64,000 nt of DNA from Campylobacter sp. RM16189 (GCF_012978815.1 NZ_LIWR01000007.1:42919-106918), one strand, 5' to 3'; positions 8,254 through 17,946 are shown, counted from the first letter of the stretch. Notes: generated from the letters alone by a model not told the origin. A program made the numbers and translations.

Positions 8254-9557
8254 AATTTTTACTTACAACAGATACTGATTTTAGAGAGAAATTTGATAAG
8301 CTGGTAAATAGGTCTAATATGGATATGAGTCATGTTATGCCGGTGGTTTCTGGAATTTTAAATGATGTTAAAAAAGAAGGAGACAGGGCGCTTTTTGAGC
8401 AGATTTCTAAATTTGATCGCTGGAATCCTAACGAAAGTAACTTTAAAATAAGTCCAGTAGATATGCAAAACGCTTATGATAATATTGACGATTCGCTAAG
8501 AGCGGCGTTAAACTTAGCCTATGATCGCATTAAGGCTTATCATGAAAAAAGCATACCTAAGACTTGGACCAAAAGAGATAGTGTCGATGTGCTTCTTGGC
8601 GCAAAATACACCCCTATTGATAGGGCCGGGCTCTACATCCCTGGTGGCAAGGCAGCATATCCTAGCTCGCTTCTTATGAATGCAATTCCTGCTATAGTAG
8701 CTGGCGTAAAAGAGATAGTTGTTTGCACTCCTGCAGTTGAAGGAAAAGTAAACAAGCTACTTTTGGCAGCTATGCACGTATGCGGTATAAAAGAGGCATT
8801 TAAAGTAGGCGGTGCGAGCGCTGTTGCGGCTATGGCGTATGGCACAAATTTAATTAAAAAAGTAGATGTAATCACAGGGCCTGGTAATATCTATGTGGCA
8901 ACTGCTAAAAAGCTTGTATATGGAGATGTCAATATAGATATGATAGCTGGACCAAGCGAGATAGGCGTAATAGCAGATGAGAGCGCAAATGCTCGCCATA
9001 TAGCTATAGACATGCTATCTCAGGCCGAACATGATGAGCTTGCAAGTGCATTTTTAATTACTCCAAATCAAGCTTTTGCAACCAAGGTTCAAGAGCATAT
9101 AAATGGGGAATTAAAGAGTCTTGAAAGGCGCGAAATAGCTGGAGCAAGTATAAAAAATAAAAGTGCAATAATAGTAGCAAAAGATATAAACGAGTGTGTG
9201 TCTCTTATGAATGAGCTTGCGGTAGAGCACTTGGAAATTGCTACAAATAATGCTCTTGAGATTATGAATGATATTAAGCATGCAGGGGCTATATTTTTAG
9301 GGCACTTTACTCCTGAAGCCATGGGGGATTATCTGGCTGGACCAAACCATACTCTTCCTACGGGTGGAAGTGCTAGATTTTACTCTCCTCTTGGGGTTGA
9401 AAATTTTATGAAAAAAACTTCTATTATCTCTGTTGGATCTAAAGGCATAAGCGAATTAGGGCTTGCCTGCATGAGGTTTGCGGAAGCAGAGGGACTGACA
9501 GCTCATAAGCGCTCTGTGGAAGTAAGGTATAATGAGATAAAAGGTTCTTGTATATAA
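8250..9557 (+). CDS. hisD: Histidinol dehydrogenase
   Basis: A 435-residue enzyme catalysing the last two oxidation steps of histidine biosynthesis in the cytosol. Family blocks are GLYIPGGKAAYPSS (about 129-142), ITGPGNIYVATAKK (NAD region), DMIAGPSEIGVIAD, DMLSQAEHDE (zinc Gln/His), AVEHLEI and GPNHTLPTGGSARF. The start shares ATGA with the stop of the upstream deaminase. It stands apart from other his genes in this window. The length is normal. Confidence 0.95.
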   Translation: MKFLLTTDTDFREKFDKLVNRSNMDMSHVMPVVSGILNDVKKEGDRALFEQISKFDRWNPNESNFKISPVDMQNAYDNIDDSLRAALNLAYDRIKAYHEKSIPKTWTKRDSVDVLLGAKYTPIDRAGLYIPGGKAAYPSSLLMNAIPAIVAGVKEIVVCTPAVEGKVNKLLLAAMHVCGIKEAFKVGGASAVAAMAYGTNLIKKVDVITGPGNIYVATAKKLVYGDVNIDMIAGPSEIGVIADESANARHIAIDMLSQAEHDELASAFLITPNQAFATKVQEHINGELKSLERREIAGASIKNKSAIIVAKDINECVSLMNELAVEHLEIATNNALEIMNDIKHAGAIFLGHFTPEAMGDYLAGPNHTLPTGGSARFYSPLGVENFMKKTSIISVGSKGISELGLACMRFAEAEGLTAHKRSVEVRYNEIKGSCI

Positions 9558-9577
9558 GAAATTTATAAGATAATTTG

Positions 9578-9583
9578 TATAAT
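9578..9583 (+). promoter_or_regulatory. Probable -10 box of flaC
   Basis: TATAAT in the context TTTGTATAATGTG lies 25 bases upstream of the flaC start. This extended -10 form is typical of Campylobacter sigma-70 promoters. No sigma-28 or sigma-54 consensus was seen here. Confidence 0.5.
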
Positions 9584-9607
9584 GTGCAAAATTTAAAGGA
9601 ATTTGAT

Positions 9608-10360
9608 ATGAAACTAGCAGGATACAGTGCAAATTTAAACAATCACTATCTCGAACAGGCTAAAAATAGTAGCGATAAAGCGTTAAAGAATATAGCTGCC
9701 GAGCGTTCTATAAGTGGCATAGATAGTGCTAATTTAATAATAGCTGATAATTTAAAAACTCAAAGCTCTGTACTAGAGCAGGGTATTGCAAATGCAAATG
9801 ACGCTATAGCGATGCTTCAAATCGCGGATAGCACTCTTGCAAATATCACAAAGAGCGCAGATAGGATAAACGAGCTATCCGTGTCTTTTAATAATGCCGC
9901 TTTAAATAGCGACCAAAGAAGAATGATAAGAAGTGAGGCTACAGCTTTAGTAAAATCTATGAACGATAGTCTTTCTCAAGCAAGCTTTAACGGAAAGAAT
10001 ATCTTTAGTGGTGAGATGAACTTTTTAACTGAAAACGGCATGCAAGGGCTAAATTTATCATCCATTAACTCATCTGATATTGATGTGGCTAATCAAGATA
10101 GCATACATAAATTTATATCCAATGTAAATTCACTACGCGCAGAGATTGGATCAATTCAAAACGCAATGATTTCTGGCATAAATTCTAGTTTAACTAAAAA
10201 TGTAGCGCTTAAATCAAGTGAAAATAATATGCTAAATAATGATATGGCTAAAAATATAAATGACCTAAATAGCAATAATTTAAAACTAAATGCGTCCATT
10301 ATGGCTCAAGCGCATAACAACGTAAATTTACAAAATCAAGTCACTAGACTGCTTGGATAG
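9608..10360 (+). CDS. flaC: FlaC-type flagellin-like secreted protein
   Basis: A 250-residue flagellin homologue with only the conserved N- and C-terminal helices (D0/D1) and no variable D2/D3 domain. It has the flagellin-like IADNLKTQSSVLEQGIANAND block, TKSADRINELSVSFNNAAL, and the C-terminal NDMAKNIND...NLQNQVTRLLG end. Size and layout match C. jejuni FlaC (249 residues), which is exported through the flagellar type III apparatus and acts on host cells rather than building the filament. The ATG at 9608 is preferred to 9575 because AAAGGA lies 7 bases upstream. A hairpin follows. Confidence 0.85.
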   Translation: MKLAGYSANLNNHYLEQAKNSSDKALKNIAAERSISGIDSANLIIADNLKTQSSVLEQGIANANDAIAMLQIADSTLANITKSADRINELSVSFNNAALNSDQRRMIRSEATALVKSMNDSLSQASFNGKNIFSGEMNFLTENGMQGLNLSSINSSDIDVANQDSIHKFISNVNSLRAEIGSIQNAMISGINSSLTKNVALKSSENNMLNNDMAKNINDLNSNNLKLNASIMAQAHNNVNLQNQVTRLLG

Positions 10361-10374
10361 AATTAAATTTTTAT

Positions 10375-10404
10375 GGAGAGATACACTCTCCTTTCTTAAT
10401 TTTT
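10375..10404 (+). terminator. Rho-independent terminator after flaC
   Basis: GGAGAG (10375-10380), a 5-base loop and CTCTCC (10386-10391) are followed by TTTCTTAATTTTTT. The position directly after the flaC stop fits termination. Confidence 0.7.
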
Positions 10405-10501
10405 TATTCTTAAAAATATTAAAATTAAACAATTTTTTAATTTTAAATGAATATAATCTTTTTTTAATTATAATTTAGTAATATTTTTTAAGGAATAATG
10501 A

Positions 10502-10903
10502 ATGGCAAAATTTAAATATACTTTTACTGTATGTTTAACTATTTTATTGGCAGGTTGTGGTGGTGTAGCATTTTTACCAAAGCCATTGGCGCAAGATGCA
10601 AGAGGTATTGCGCTTGTGGATGGTACTCCGTATAATTGTAAGACGCTTGGCGAAATAGAAGGTAGTGATGAAGTTGCAGGACGAGTTGGTGCAACTTATA
10701 ATACTTTAAGAAAAGGTGCCTATAACGATCTTAGAAATGAAGCAGTTGCAGTTGCTGGTAATGGCAAGCGAATAACACTTAGAATTTTGAATGAGGTCGC
10801 AATTTGTGGATACGGGAATAGTCTTTATTATTGTGATAAGGCAAATTTACCAATCCATAGTTTTAAAATTAAAGCACAAATTTTTGAGTGCGGAGAGAAG
10901 TAA
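10502..10903 (+). CDS. Predicted lipoprotein (DUF4156-like)
   Basis: A 133-residue protein with a lipoprotein signal: positive N-terminus, hydrophobic stretch and lipobox LLAGC (cysteine at about 19). The mature part has YNCKTLGEIEG, then a region rich in small residues (RNEAVAVAGNGKRI), and extra cysteines that may form disulfides. It resembles short DUF4156-type envelope lipoproteins of unknown function. It is monocistronic, with a hairpin directly after it. The upstream 140 bases are very AT-rich and hold the flaC terminator. Confidence 0.65.
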   Translation: MAKFKYTFTVCLTILLAGCGGVAFLPKPLAQDARGIALVDGTPYNCKTLGEIEGSDEVAGRVGATYNTLRKGAYNDLRNEAVAVAGNGKRITLRILNEVAICGYGNSLYYCDKANLPIHSFKIKAQIFECGEK

Positions 10904-10912
10904 AATATAATA

Positions 10913-10946
10913 GGGATGGAAGATTATTGTAATCGCCATCCCTTTT
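10913..10946. terminator. Terminator between lipoprotein gene and dnaK
   Basis: GGGATGG (10913-10919) pairs with CCATCCC (10936-10942), followed by TTTT on the plus strand and by TATTATATTTTA on the minus strand. It sits between convergent genes and probably works in both directions. Confidence 0.7.
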
Positions 10947-10951
10947 GAGCT

Positions 10952-12838
10952 TTATTCTACTTCGGCGTCTATTACGTCGTCATCTTTCTTTTTATTTTTA
11001 GAAGTTGCATCAGCATTTGCATTAGCGTTATCATCTTTTTTATACATAGCTTCCGCTAGTTTATGGCTTGCCTCGCTTAGAGCTTTTACTTTTGCATCTA
11101 TCTGTTCTTTTGAAGCACTCTCATCTTTTAAAGTCTCTTTTAGCTCGTTTAGAGCTTTTTCTATATTAGCCTTATCGTCAGCAGGAATCTTGTCCCCTAG
11201 CTCACTTAGGCTCTTTTCTGTTTGATGTGCCAAGCTGTCCGCTTGATTTCTAGCTTCCACAGCTTCTTTACGTTTTTTATCATCTTCTTTATGAAGCTCA
11301 GCATCTTTTACCATCTTGTTTATCTCGTCATCGCTTAGACCGCTTGAGCCTGAGATAGTGATGTTTTGCGCTTTGCCTGTTGCCTTATCTTTTGCGGAAA
11401 CAGTTAAAATTCCGTTTGCATCTATGTCAAATTCTACCTCTATTTGAGGTACTCCGCGAGGTGCTGGCGGGATGCCCTCTAGATTAAATTGACCCAGTGA
11501 TTTATTGTCTCTAGCGAAGTCTCTTTCGCCTTGTAATACATGTATTGTAACCGCGCTTTGATTATCTTCTGCAGTTGAGAACACTTGGTTTTTCTTAACA
11601 GGTATGGTTGTGCCTTTTTCTATAATTTTTGTCATCACGCCGCCAAGTGTTTCGATACCAAGGCTTAGCGGAGTAACGTCAAGAAGCAATACGTCTTTTA
11701 CGTCGCCTTTGATAACCGCACCTTGTATCGCCGCACCTATGGCAACCACTTCATCAGGATTTACGGATTTATTTAGCTCTTTGCCGAAAGCCTTTTTAAC
11801 CTCTTCTTGAACTAACGGCACGCGCGTAGAACCACCAACCATAACGATCTCTTTTACCTCAGATTTATCTAGCCCTGCCTCTTTTACAACCTCGTTTATC
11901 TTAGATATGGTCTCTCCTACCAAATCTTCTATCATAGACTCAAATTTTGCACGAGTTAGCTTTTTAACAAGGTGCTTAGGACCTGTCGCATCAGCCGTGA
12001 TAAATGGTAAATTTATCTCTGTTTCTTGAGCGGAGCTAAGCTCTTTTTTGGCGTTTTCTGCAGCTTCTTTTAGTCTTTGAAGCGCCATTACATCGCCTTT
12101 TAGATCGATTCCGTTTTCTTTTTTGAACTCGTCAGCCAACCAATCTATCAAGCGATTATCAAAGTCATCGCCTCCCAAGAACGCATTACCGCCTGTTGAA
12201 AGAACCTCTACTACATTATCTCCAGTTTCAAGAACGGTTACGTCAAAAGTACCGCCACCAAGGTCGTATACTACTATCTTTTCTGCTTCTTTCTTATCAA
12301 GTCCGTAGGCAAGAGCCGCTGCAGTTGGTTCGTTGATTATACGAAGTACGTTTAATCCGGCTATGGTTCCAGCCTCTTTGGTAGCCTTTCTTTGGCTATC
12401 GTTAAAGTACGCAGGCACTGTAATAACCGCATCTATAACCTTTTCGCCAAGGTAAGCTTCGGCATCCTCTTTTAACTTCATCAAAACTTTAGCCGAAATT
12501 TCTTGAGGAGTATATACCTTGCCGGCTATTTCGATAGCGCAGGCACCATTTCTATCAACTACATGATAAGGAAGCCTTGTTTTAGCCTCTTTTGCAGCAT
12601 CTTCATTACTCATTAAGCCCATTATTCTTTTTATAGAATAAATTGTTTTCTCAGGGTTTGTAACCGCTTGACGTTTAGCGCTATCGCCTACTAAAACTTC
12701 ACCTTTATCGGTAAAAGCGACAACAGAAGGAGTTGTGTTTTTGCCCTCTTTGTTTTGTATTACCTTACTCTCTCCTCGCTCGTAAACACTCACACAAGAG
12801 TTTGTTGTACCAAGGTCGATTCCTATAACTTTTCCCAT
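10952..12838 (-). CDS. dnaK: Chaperone DnaK (Hsp70)
   Basis: A 628-residue Hsp70. The N-terminal ATPase domain shows [39 protein letters not shown] and [13 protein letters not shown]. The substrate-binding domain starts near residue 390 ([14 protein letters not shown]). The tail is Asn/Ala/Lys-rich and ends DVIDAEVE, as in typical bacterial DnaK. It is the last gene of hrcA-grpE-dnaK, 35 bases after grpE. HrcA control is expected from the CIRCE-like element upstream of hrcA. Confidence 0.98.
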   Translation of the reverse strand: MGKVIGIDLGTTNSCVSVYERGESKVIQNKEGKNTTPSVVAFTDKGEVLVGDSAKRQAVTNPEKTIYSIKRIMGLMSNEDAAKEAKTRLPYHVVDRNGACAIEIAGKVYTPQEISAKVLMKLKEDAEAYLGEKVIDAVITVPAYFNDSQRKATKEAGTIAGLNVLRIINEPTAAALAYGLDKKEAEKIVVYDLGGGTFDVTVLETGDNVVEVLSTGGNAFLGGDDFDNRLIDWLADEFKKENGIDLKGDVMALQRLKEAAENAKKELSSAQETEINLPFITADATGPKHLVKKLTRAKFESMIEDLVGETISKINEVVKEAGLDKSEVKEIVMVGGSTRVPLVQEEVKKAFGKELNKSVNPDEVVAIGAAIQGAVIKGDVKDVLLLDVTPLSLGIETLGGVMTKIIEKGTTIPVKKNQVFSTAEDNQSAVTIHVLQGERDFARDNKSLGQFNLEGIPPAPRGVPQIEVEFDIDANGILTVSAKDKATGKAQNITISGSSGLSDDEINKMVKDAELHKEDDKKRKEAVEARNQADSLAHQTEKSLSELGDKIPADDKANIEKALNELKETLKDESASKEQIDAKVKALSEASHKLAEAMYKKDDNANANADATSKNKKKDDDVIDAEVE

Positions 12839-12873
12839 TTTCTATCCTTTTGTTTAAATTTTATTTCTTAAAT

Positions 12874-13398
12874 TTATTTAGCTATCGTAACCATGGCAGG
12901 GCGCAATACTCTGCCATTTATCATGTAGCCTTTTTGTATAACTTGCACTATCGCACCACTATCATGCCCATCGCTTTCTACTTGAAGCATTGCATTATGC
13001 ACATTAGGATCAAATTCACAATCCGTACTAATGGCTGTTATCCCGTTTTTCTCGAAAGATTTTCTAAACTGATCTATTGTTATATTTATTCCATCTTTTA
13101 TTTTTTGTGCAAATTCATCTCCTTCCGGATCAAAATTTACAGCCATCTCCAACGCATCAATTACAGGCAAGAGATCTCTGGCAAATTTCTCATTAGCGTA
13201 GTTTGCTAGGTCTATTTTCTCTTTTTCAAAGCGTTTTTTTATATTTTCAAAATCCGCATTGGCCCTATAATACTTATCTGTTAGCTCATCAATCTGTTTT
13301 TGCAGTTCAAGATTTTTTAAGCTATCACTGCCGAAGCTAATACTCTCGTCACTTCCTTCGGCAGGTATTAGATCTTCCGCTTTTATCTCTTCATTCAT
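12874..13398 (-). CDS. grpE: Nucleotide-exchange factor GrpE
   Basis: A 174-residue cofactor of DnaK that releases ADP. It has an acidic N-terminus, a long coiled-coil helix (about 28-80; YYRANADFENIKKRFEKEK) and the C-terminal beta domain ending in GYMINGRVLRPAMVTIAK, the conserved GrpE signature. It overlaps the hrcA stop by 4 bases. Confidence 0.95.
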   Translation of the reverse strand: MNEEIKAEDLIPAEGSDESISFGSDSLKNLELQKQIDELTDKYYRANADFENIKKRFEKEKIDLANYANEKFARDLLPVIDALEMAVNFDPEGDEFAQKIKDGINITIDQFRKSFEKNGITAISTDCEFDPNVHNAMLQVESDGHDSGAIVQVIQKGYMINGRVLRPAMVTIAK

Positions 13399-14183
13399 GC
13401 CACATCCTTTATTTGGTTAAAAAATTTTTCATAATCTGCATAAACACTGCCTGCGCATATCATCTTGGCTTCTTTATCAAGATAATTAACCTTGCATTTT
13501 ATGCCTATAAAACTTTCTTCAAAAAGTGGAGAAAATGTCAAATTTGAAGCCATCAGATGTTCAAAGCTGGGATCTAAAATCATCCTAAATCTCTCGTCCT
13601 TAAACATATTAAAGGCTACACCCTCATTCTCCTGAAAGTAAATTTTCGTTCTCTTTAACTCCTTTATCTTATTTTTAAGCTCATTTAAACCAACTTGCAT
13701 AGAGATCTGCTCAAGTTTGTTTAGGCTTGCTCCAATTAGATTGTTTAGAAATTTTTCAACCCTTGGATCAAATTTTAAGACAATCTCGTCATAGTTAAAA
13801 TTTAAAATTAAAAATTTGTCGTTTACTCTCAAAATTTCTTCTAAATTTTGCTCTCTATCGCCATAAATCATGCAATAAATTTCCATGCTGTCAACAAGCA
13901 TCTTTAAAAATCTCTCATTATGTATCAAAAATTCATCTTTGAAATTTAAGTGACTCTGCCAGTAAGCATTCATTGTCGATGTCGTAGGAATTCTGCCTCC
14001 ACTGATGTGAAATTGTGTTATTGCACCTTCGTCAGATAGTTTTTTAAAATATACTCTGATCGTAGAAGCAGGAATTGATACTGACATACGAGAACCAAGC
14101 TCGCTAGAACCTATCGGAGAGTTATCGCTCAAATAGGCTTGAATGATTGATTCAAGTATTAAATCTCTTTTGCTTATTTTCAT
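13395..14183 (-). CDS. hrcA: Heat-inducible repressor HrcA
   Basis: A 262-residue repressor with an N-terminal winged helix (SSELGSRMSVSIPASTIRVYFKKL, about 23-46) and the typical GGRIPTT motif just after it. The C-terminal dimer domain is shorter and more divergent than in Bacillus (about 340 residues), as is normal in Campylobacter. It heads the hrcA-grpE-dnaK operon and should bind the CIRCE-like repeat immediately upstream, so it represses itself. The name rests on motifs plus operon context. Confidence 0.9.
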   Translation of the reverse strand: MKISKRDLILESIIQAYLSDNSPIGSSELGSRMSVSIPASTIRVYFKKLSDEGAITQFHISGGRIPTTSTMNAYWQSHLNFKDEFLIHNERFLKMLVDSMEIYCMIYGDREQNLEEILRVNDKFLILNFNYDEIVLKFDPRVEKFLNNLIGASLNKLEQISMQVGLNELKNKIKELKRTKIYFQENEGVAFNMFKDERFRMILDPSFEHLMASNLTFSPLFEESFIGIKCKVNYLDKEAKMICAGSVYADYEKFFNQIKDVA

Positions 14184-14186
14184 ATA

Positions 14187-14213
14187 TTAGCACTCTTTTA
14201 TTTTAATTGCTAA
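14187..14213 (-). promoter_or_regulatory. Degenerate CIRCE operator of the hrcA operon
   Basis: On the plus strand, TTAGCACTC (14187-14195), nine bases and AATTGCTAA (14205-14213) match the CIRCE consensus TTAGCACTC-N9-GAGTGCTAA. The left arm is perfect and the right arm has 2 mismatches. It starts 4 bases upstream of the hrcA start codon, so it probably lies in the leader of the transcript. Confidence 0.8.
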
Positions 14214-14467
14214 GTGCATTATACAACATTGAGTGTATAAATGTCAAGTGATAAAATTAAAGAAAATTATTTAGATAATCTTAGTCTAATAGACTAAGCT
14301 ATATTTTGTGGTTTTAATACAAATTTTATATAAATATATACGTAATTACGTATAAAATAATTTATTAAAAGTATAAATACTACTATTAAAATTATATTTT
14401 ATCTATATTAATGCTATTTAAACAATATTTTATGTATATTTAATAATAAATATCGTATAATTATTAA

Positions 14468-14722
14468 ATGGTAGAGATAAGCGATATTTTTAATTTATTG
14501 CATAATGCTGTTGAATCAAAAAATATGGGCAAGAAGATTTCTCAAGCTCAGATGGCTAAAAATCTTGGAATATCCATGAGAACATATCAAGATTGGAGAC
14601 TTGGAGTATCTAAACCTCAAGCTGCTATTGCAGTATGTCAACTTTTATGCGAGCTTGATGATGAAGATTTGCTATATACGATAAAAAAGATAAAAAAACT
14701 TATAGGAAGAACTGATGGATAG
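14468..14722 (+). CDS. Small helix-turn-helix protein
   Basis: An 84-residue basic protein with an XRE-like helix-turn-helix (ISQAQMAKNLGISMRTYQDWRLGVSKP, about 25-51). It is almost all DNA-binding domain, so it probably acts as a dimeric regulator. It is encoded divergently from hrcA, behind a 250-base AT-rich spacer (14214-14467) in which I see nothing beyond possible promoter-like AT tracts. The start has no clear ribosome site, and the leader may be very short. Its targets are unknown. It overlaps the next small gene by 8 bases. Confidence 0.6.
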   Translation: MVEISDIFNLLHNAVESKNMGKKISQAQMAKNLGISMRTYQDWRLGVSKPQAAIAVCQLLCELDDEDLLYTIKKIKKLIGRTDG

Positions 14723-14909
14723 ATTAACACAAAAAGAGCGAGCAGCGCTTGAAGATGTTTTTACAGCTATTTATGCAGATAGAGAGTCTAAAATTAGTAG
14801 TTTTTATAGAGTTTTTTATAAAAAGATAATCCTAAATACTAAAAATTTTACTTCTAAGATAAATTATAAAGTTTTTAAATTTAAAAATATAAGTTTAAAA
14901 AGAAAGTAG
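14715..14909 (+). CDS. Small lysine-rich hypothetical protein
   Basis: A 64-residue protein overlapping the HTH gene by 8 bases, which suggests translational coupling. The first 25 residues (LTQKERAALEDVFTAIYAD) look like an ordered helix. The rest is Lys/Asn/Phe-rich and may be frayed sequence. I do not recognise it. It could be a truncated gene, or a real partner of the HTH protein. Confidence 0.4.
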   Translation: MDRLTQKERAALEDVFTAIYADRESKISSFYRVFYKKIILNTKNFTSKINYKVFKFKNISLKRK

Positions 14910-14915
14910 TTTTAG

Positions 14916-14949
14916 GAAAAAAAATAAAGAGCCCTATTTAAAAGGGCTC
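14916..14949 (-). terminator. Rho-independent terminator of rpsO
   Basis: On the minus strand GAGCCC, a 9-base loop and GGGCTC (14929-14949) are followed by TTTATTTTTTTT. It lies 5 bases beyond the rpsO stop codon. Confidence 0.85.
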
Positions 14950-14953
14950 GTGA

Positions 14954-15226
14954 TTACTTATCTCTTAGATTTAGCTCAGCTATTAGTTTTGAGTATGCTG
15001 TATAATCTTTTTCTTTAAGATATTTTAAAAGACGTTTTCTGCGACCTACTAATTTAAGTAAGCCAAGGCGTGAGGAGAAGTCTTTTTTGTAAATTTTTAA
15101 ATGCTCTGTAAGCTCCGCAATTCTTGCAGTAAGAAGAGCTATTTGAACCTCAGGCGAACCTGTATCGTTCTCTTTTCTAGCGAATTTCGCAACAATTTCT
15201 GCTTTTTTAGCCGAATCCAAAGCCAT
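14954..15226 (-). CDS. rpsO: Ribosomal protein S15
   Basis: A 90-residue 30S protein that binds 16S rRNA. Recognisable family blocks are [38 protein letters not shown] and [11 protein letters not shown]. It has the normal length, an AGGAGG ribosome site and its own terminator. It is divergent from the Rrf2-flhA pair, the order known in C. jejuni. Confidence 0.97.
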   Translation of the reverse strand: MALDSAKKAEIVAKFARKENDTGSPEVQIALLTARIAELTEHLKIYKKDFSSRLGLLKLVGRRKRLLKYLKEKDYTAYSKLIAELNLRDK

Positions 15227-15370
15227 GATGACCTCCTGATTGGTGAAATTAAAAACCCGATTATATCATAAAATTTAAAAATTTAATCAAAATTGCTCAA
15301 ATTTTAATTTTAATCAAATTTGCAGATAAAATTTTATAAAATACCAAGAAAACTACATAAGGAGAACTTT

Positions 15371-15775
15371 TTGCTTTTTACAAAAGCCAGTGAATACGCT
15401 ATGCTATCACTTATCTATATTTCACAAAAGAGCTCTCCCGTGGATGTAGATACGATGTCAAACGAGCTTGGAATTTCAAAGAGCTTTTTGGCAAAAATTT
15501 TACAAAGTCTTGCAAAAGAAGGTGTTTTGATTTCGTTTAAGGGGGCAAACGGAGGATTTTTATTAGCTGATGTGCCTGAAAATATCAGTATAAAAAAAAT
15601 TATTGAGAGCGCCGAAAAGAGAAAGACGGCAGTGTTTGAATGCTCTATATCTCATGATGATTGCCCTACTAATAAGGGTGCTATATGTCAAATTTGGTCT
15701 ACTTTTAATGCCTTGCAGATTCAGCTTGATGATTTTTTAGATGCTATAAAACTATCAGATATTATTAAGAAGTAG
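15371..15775 (+). CDS. Rrf2-family transcriptional regulator
   Basis: A 134-residue protein with an N-terminal winged helix (LFTKASEYAMLSLIYIS; ISKSFLAKILQSLAKEGVLISFKGANGGF) typical of Rrf2/IscR regulators. Three cysteines in the last third (CSISHDDCPTNKGAIC) match the [Fe-S]-binding pattern, so it probably senses iron-sulfur or redox state. The TTG at 15371 is chosen because AAGGAG lies 6 bases upstream and it gives the normal family length; the ATG at 15320 adds an unlikely extension. It precedes flhA by two bases, as in C. jejuni. Confidence 0.85.
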   Translation: MLFTKASEYAMLSLIYISQKSSPVDVDTMSNELGISKSFLAKILQSLAKEGVLISFKGANGGFLLADVPENISIKKIIESAEKRKTAVFECSISHDDCPTNKGAICQIWSTFNALQIQLDDFLDAIKLSDIIKK

Positions 15776-15777
15776 TA

Positions 15778-17937
15778 TTGGCTAAACAAAAGCGTAATAT
15801 TTTAACACTGGTGGCACCTTTTTTAGAGCCTATTATTAGATTAAGGGGCTTGGTTATAGTAGCGGTTATAGTTGCTATACTTGCTATTATAATAGTACCT
15901 TTGCCACCGGCTATTCTTGACTTTTTTCTTGCGCTTTCGATATCTATTTCTGTGCTTATTATATTAATTTCGGTATATGTACCAAAACCTACCGATTTAA
16001 GCACCTTTCCTACGCTCATACTGATAATAACCCTTTTTAGATTATCGTTAAATATAGCTACTACTCGTATGATTTTAAGCGAGGGACACAATGGTCCGGA
16101 TGCGGTAAGCGAGATAATATCAAGCTTTGGACAGTTTGTTGTAGGCGGAAACTATGTAATCGGGGTAATTGTATTTTGCATCTTGGTTATTATAAATTTT
16201 ATGGTTGTAACTAAGGGATCAACCCGTGTTTCAGAGGTTCAAGCCCGCTTTACTCTTGATGCGATGCCCGGTAAGCAGATGGCGATAGATGCCGATCTAA
16301 ACGCGGGATTGATTGATGAAAAAACCGCAAGAGAGCGCCGCGAAGCCATTATAGCGGAAGCAAATTTTTACGGTGCGATGGACGGTTCGTCTAAATTTAT
16401 AAAAGGCGATGCGGTAGCCGGTATTATTATTACTATTATAAATATAGTTGGCGGATTTTTGATAGGCTCATTTCAGCATGGACTTGATATGACTAGCGCA
16501 GCTCAGATGTATACTATTTTAACTATAGGAGATGGGCTTGTTAGTCAAATTCCAGGCCTTATTACCTCTACTGCAACCGCTATAATCATTACAAGAGCGA
16601 GCAAGGATGAAGAGAATTTCGCAGAAGGTGTGCTAACTCAGCTTTTAAGCGAGTATAAAACTCTTTTGATAGTTGGATTTATACTTTTTGTCTTTGCCTT
16701 AGTGCCCGGGCTTCCAACTCTTTCGCTCGGGTTTATGGGGCTTTTGTTTTTAGGAATTGGCTATATAATGAAAGAGACGAAAGAGGGCAAATTGTTTACG
16801 ACTCAAGCTAAAAAAACAGAAGAGCAAGTCCAAAATGAAGCAAAGGCTCAAGCTCAAAAAATTCCTAAAAAAAGCGATGAAGAGATAGCTAGAGAAGAAG
16901 AAGCCAAGATAAATGATATATTAAAACTTGAAATTTTAGAGCTTGATCTTGGGTATGGATTATTAAAACTAGCGGATAACGATCTGATAGAGAGAATTAG
17001 AGCGATGAGAAGAAATATCGCGACTCAGCTTGGATTTTTGATGCCAAAGATTAGAATTCGCGATAATTTGCAACTTCCTCCAAATGAGTATCGTTTCAAG
17101 CTTAAGGGCGTAGTGATAGGTCAGGGTGAAATTTATGCGGATAAATTTCTTGCCATGGACAGCGGACTGGTAAGCGATAGTATACAAGGAATAGCTACTA
17201 AAGAGCCTGCGTTTGGTCTTGATGCGTTATGGATAGACTCAAACGTAAAAGAAGATGCGATTTTAAGCGGATACACTATAGTTGATCCTGCAAGCGTAAT
17301 TTCAACTCACATGAGTGAGCTTATAAAACAAAATGCAGCAGAGCTCCTTACTCGTCAAGAGGTTCAAAATCTGCTTGATAAACTTAAAAAAGATTATCCT
17401 ATAATAGTTGAAGATACTTTAAGGATTGCTCCAATAGGGCTAGTCCAAAAGGTCTTAAAAATACTTTTAAAAGATAGCATTCCAATTAAGGATATGCTAA
17501 GTATCCTAGAGGCGCTTAGCGATATTGCCGAAGTGAGTAAAAATATGGATATGATAATAGAGCATGTTCGTGCAAGTCTTTCTCGCGTTATTACATCTTT
17601 ATATGTTGACGAAAATGGACAGCTTAGATTTTATATCCTTGAGACAGCCTCCCAGCAAAAGCTTCTTGACGCCGTGCAGTATAAAGATGGCGTATATCAT
17701 CTGATGATAAATGTGGCTCAAACTTCCGCTATCGTGCAGGCTCTTCGTGATGCAAGAACCAAGCGTCCGATATCAGAATATGGCCCAATGGTTCTTTGTG
17801 TAGAGCCAAGTTTGAGAAAATTTATAGCAGATATATGCACAAATTTTGGTATCGATATCGTGGTATTAAGCTTTGCTGAGGTATCTGCAAACACACCTTT
17901 TGAAACTGTCGGTACTATTGAAATTGAAAATTTATAA
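15778..17937 (+). CDS. flhA: Flagellar export gate protein FlhA
   Basis: A 719-residue inner-membrane core of the flagellar type III export apparatus. Eight membrane segments lie in the first ~330 residues, with the FHIPEP-family region LSINVLILISVYVPKPTDLS-like and TRFTLDAMPGKQMAIDADL-like blocks. The large cytoplasmic domain ends TPFETVGTIEIENL. It starts with TTG three bases after the Rrf2 stop. It is needed for motility and, in Campylobacter, for activating the FlgSR/sigma-54 flagellar cascade, which fits the sigma-54 promoters further right. Confidence 0.97.
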   Translation: MAKQKRNILTLVAPFLEPIIRLRGLVIVAVIVAILAIIIVPLPPAILDFFLALSISISVLIILISVYVPKPTDLSTFPTLILIITLFRLSLNIATTRMILSEGHNGPDAVSEIISSFGQFVVGGNYVIGVIVFCILVIINFMVVTKGSTRVSEVQARFTLDAMPGKQMAIDADLNAGLIDEKTARERREAIIAEANFYGAMDGSSKFIKGDAVAGIIITIINIVGGFLIGSFQHGLDMTSAAQMYTILTIGDGLVSQIPGLITSTATAIIITRASKDEENFAEGVLTQLLSEYKTLLIVGFILFVFALVPGLPTLSLGFMGLLFLGIGYIMKETKEGKLFTTQAKKTEEQVQNEAKAQAQKIPKKSDEEIAREEEAKINDILKLEILELDLGYGLLKLADNDLIERIRAMRRNIATQLGFLMPKIRIRDNLQLPPNEYRFKLKGVVIGQGEIYADKFLAMDSGLVSDSIQGIATKEPAFGLDALWIDSNVKEDAILSGYTIVDPASVISTHMSELIKQNAAELLTRQEVQNLLDKLKKDYPIIVEDTLRIAPIGLVQKVLKILLKDSIPIKDMLSILEALSDIAEVSKNMDMIIEHVRASLSRVITSLYVDENGQLRFYILETASQQKLLDAVQYKDGVYHLMINVAQTSAIVQALRDARTKRPISEYGPMVLCVEPSLRKFIADICTNFGIDIVVLSFAEVSANTPFETVGTIEIENL

Positions 17938-17946
17938 AGGAAAAAT

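Noticed and set aside
12850..13209. A 119-codon plus-strand frame antisense to grpE
   Set aside because: It is a shadow of grpE with no start signals.
15765..16091. A 108-codon minus-strand frame opposite the start of flhA
   Set aside because: It lies entirely over the conserved membrane segments of flhA and is their antisense shadow.
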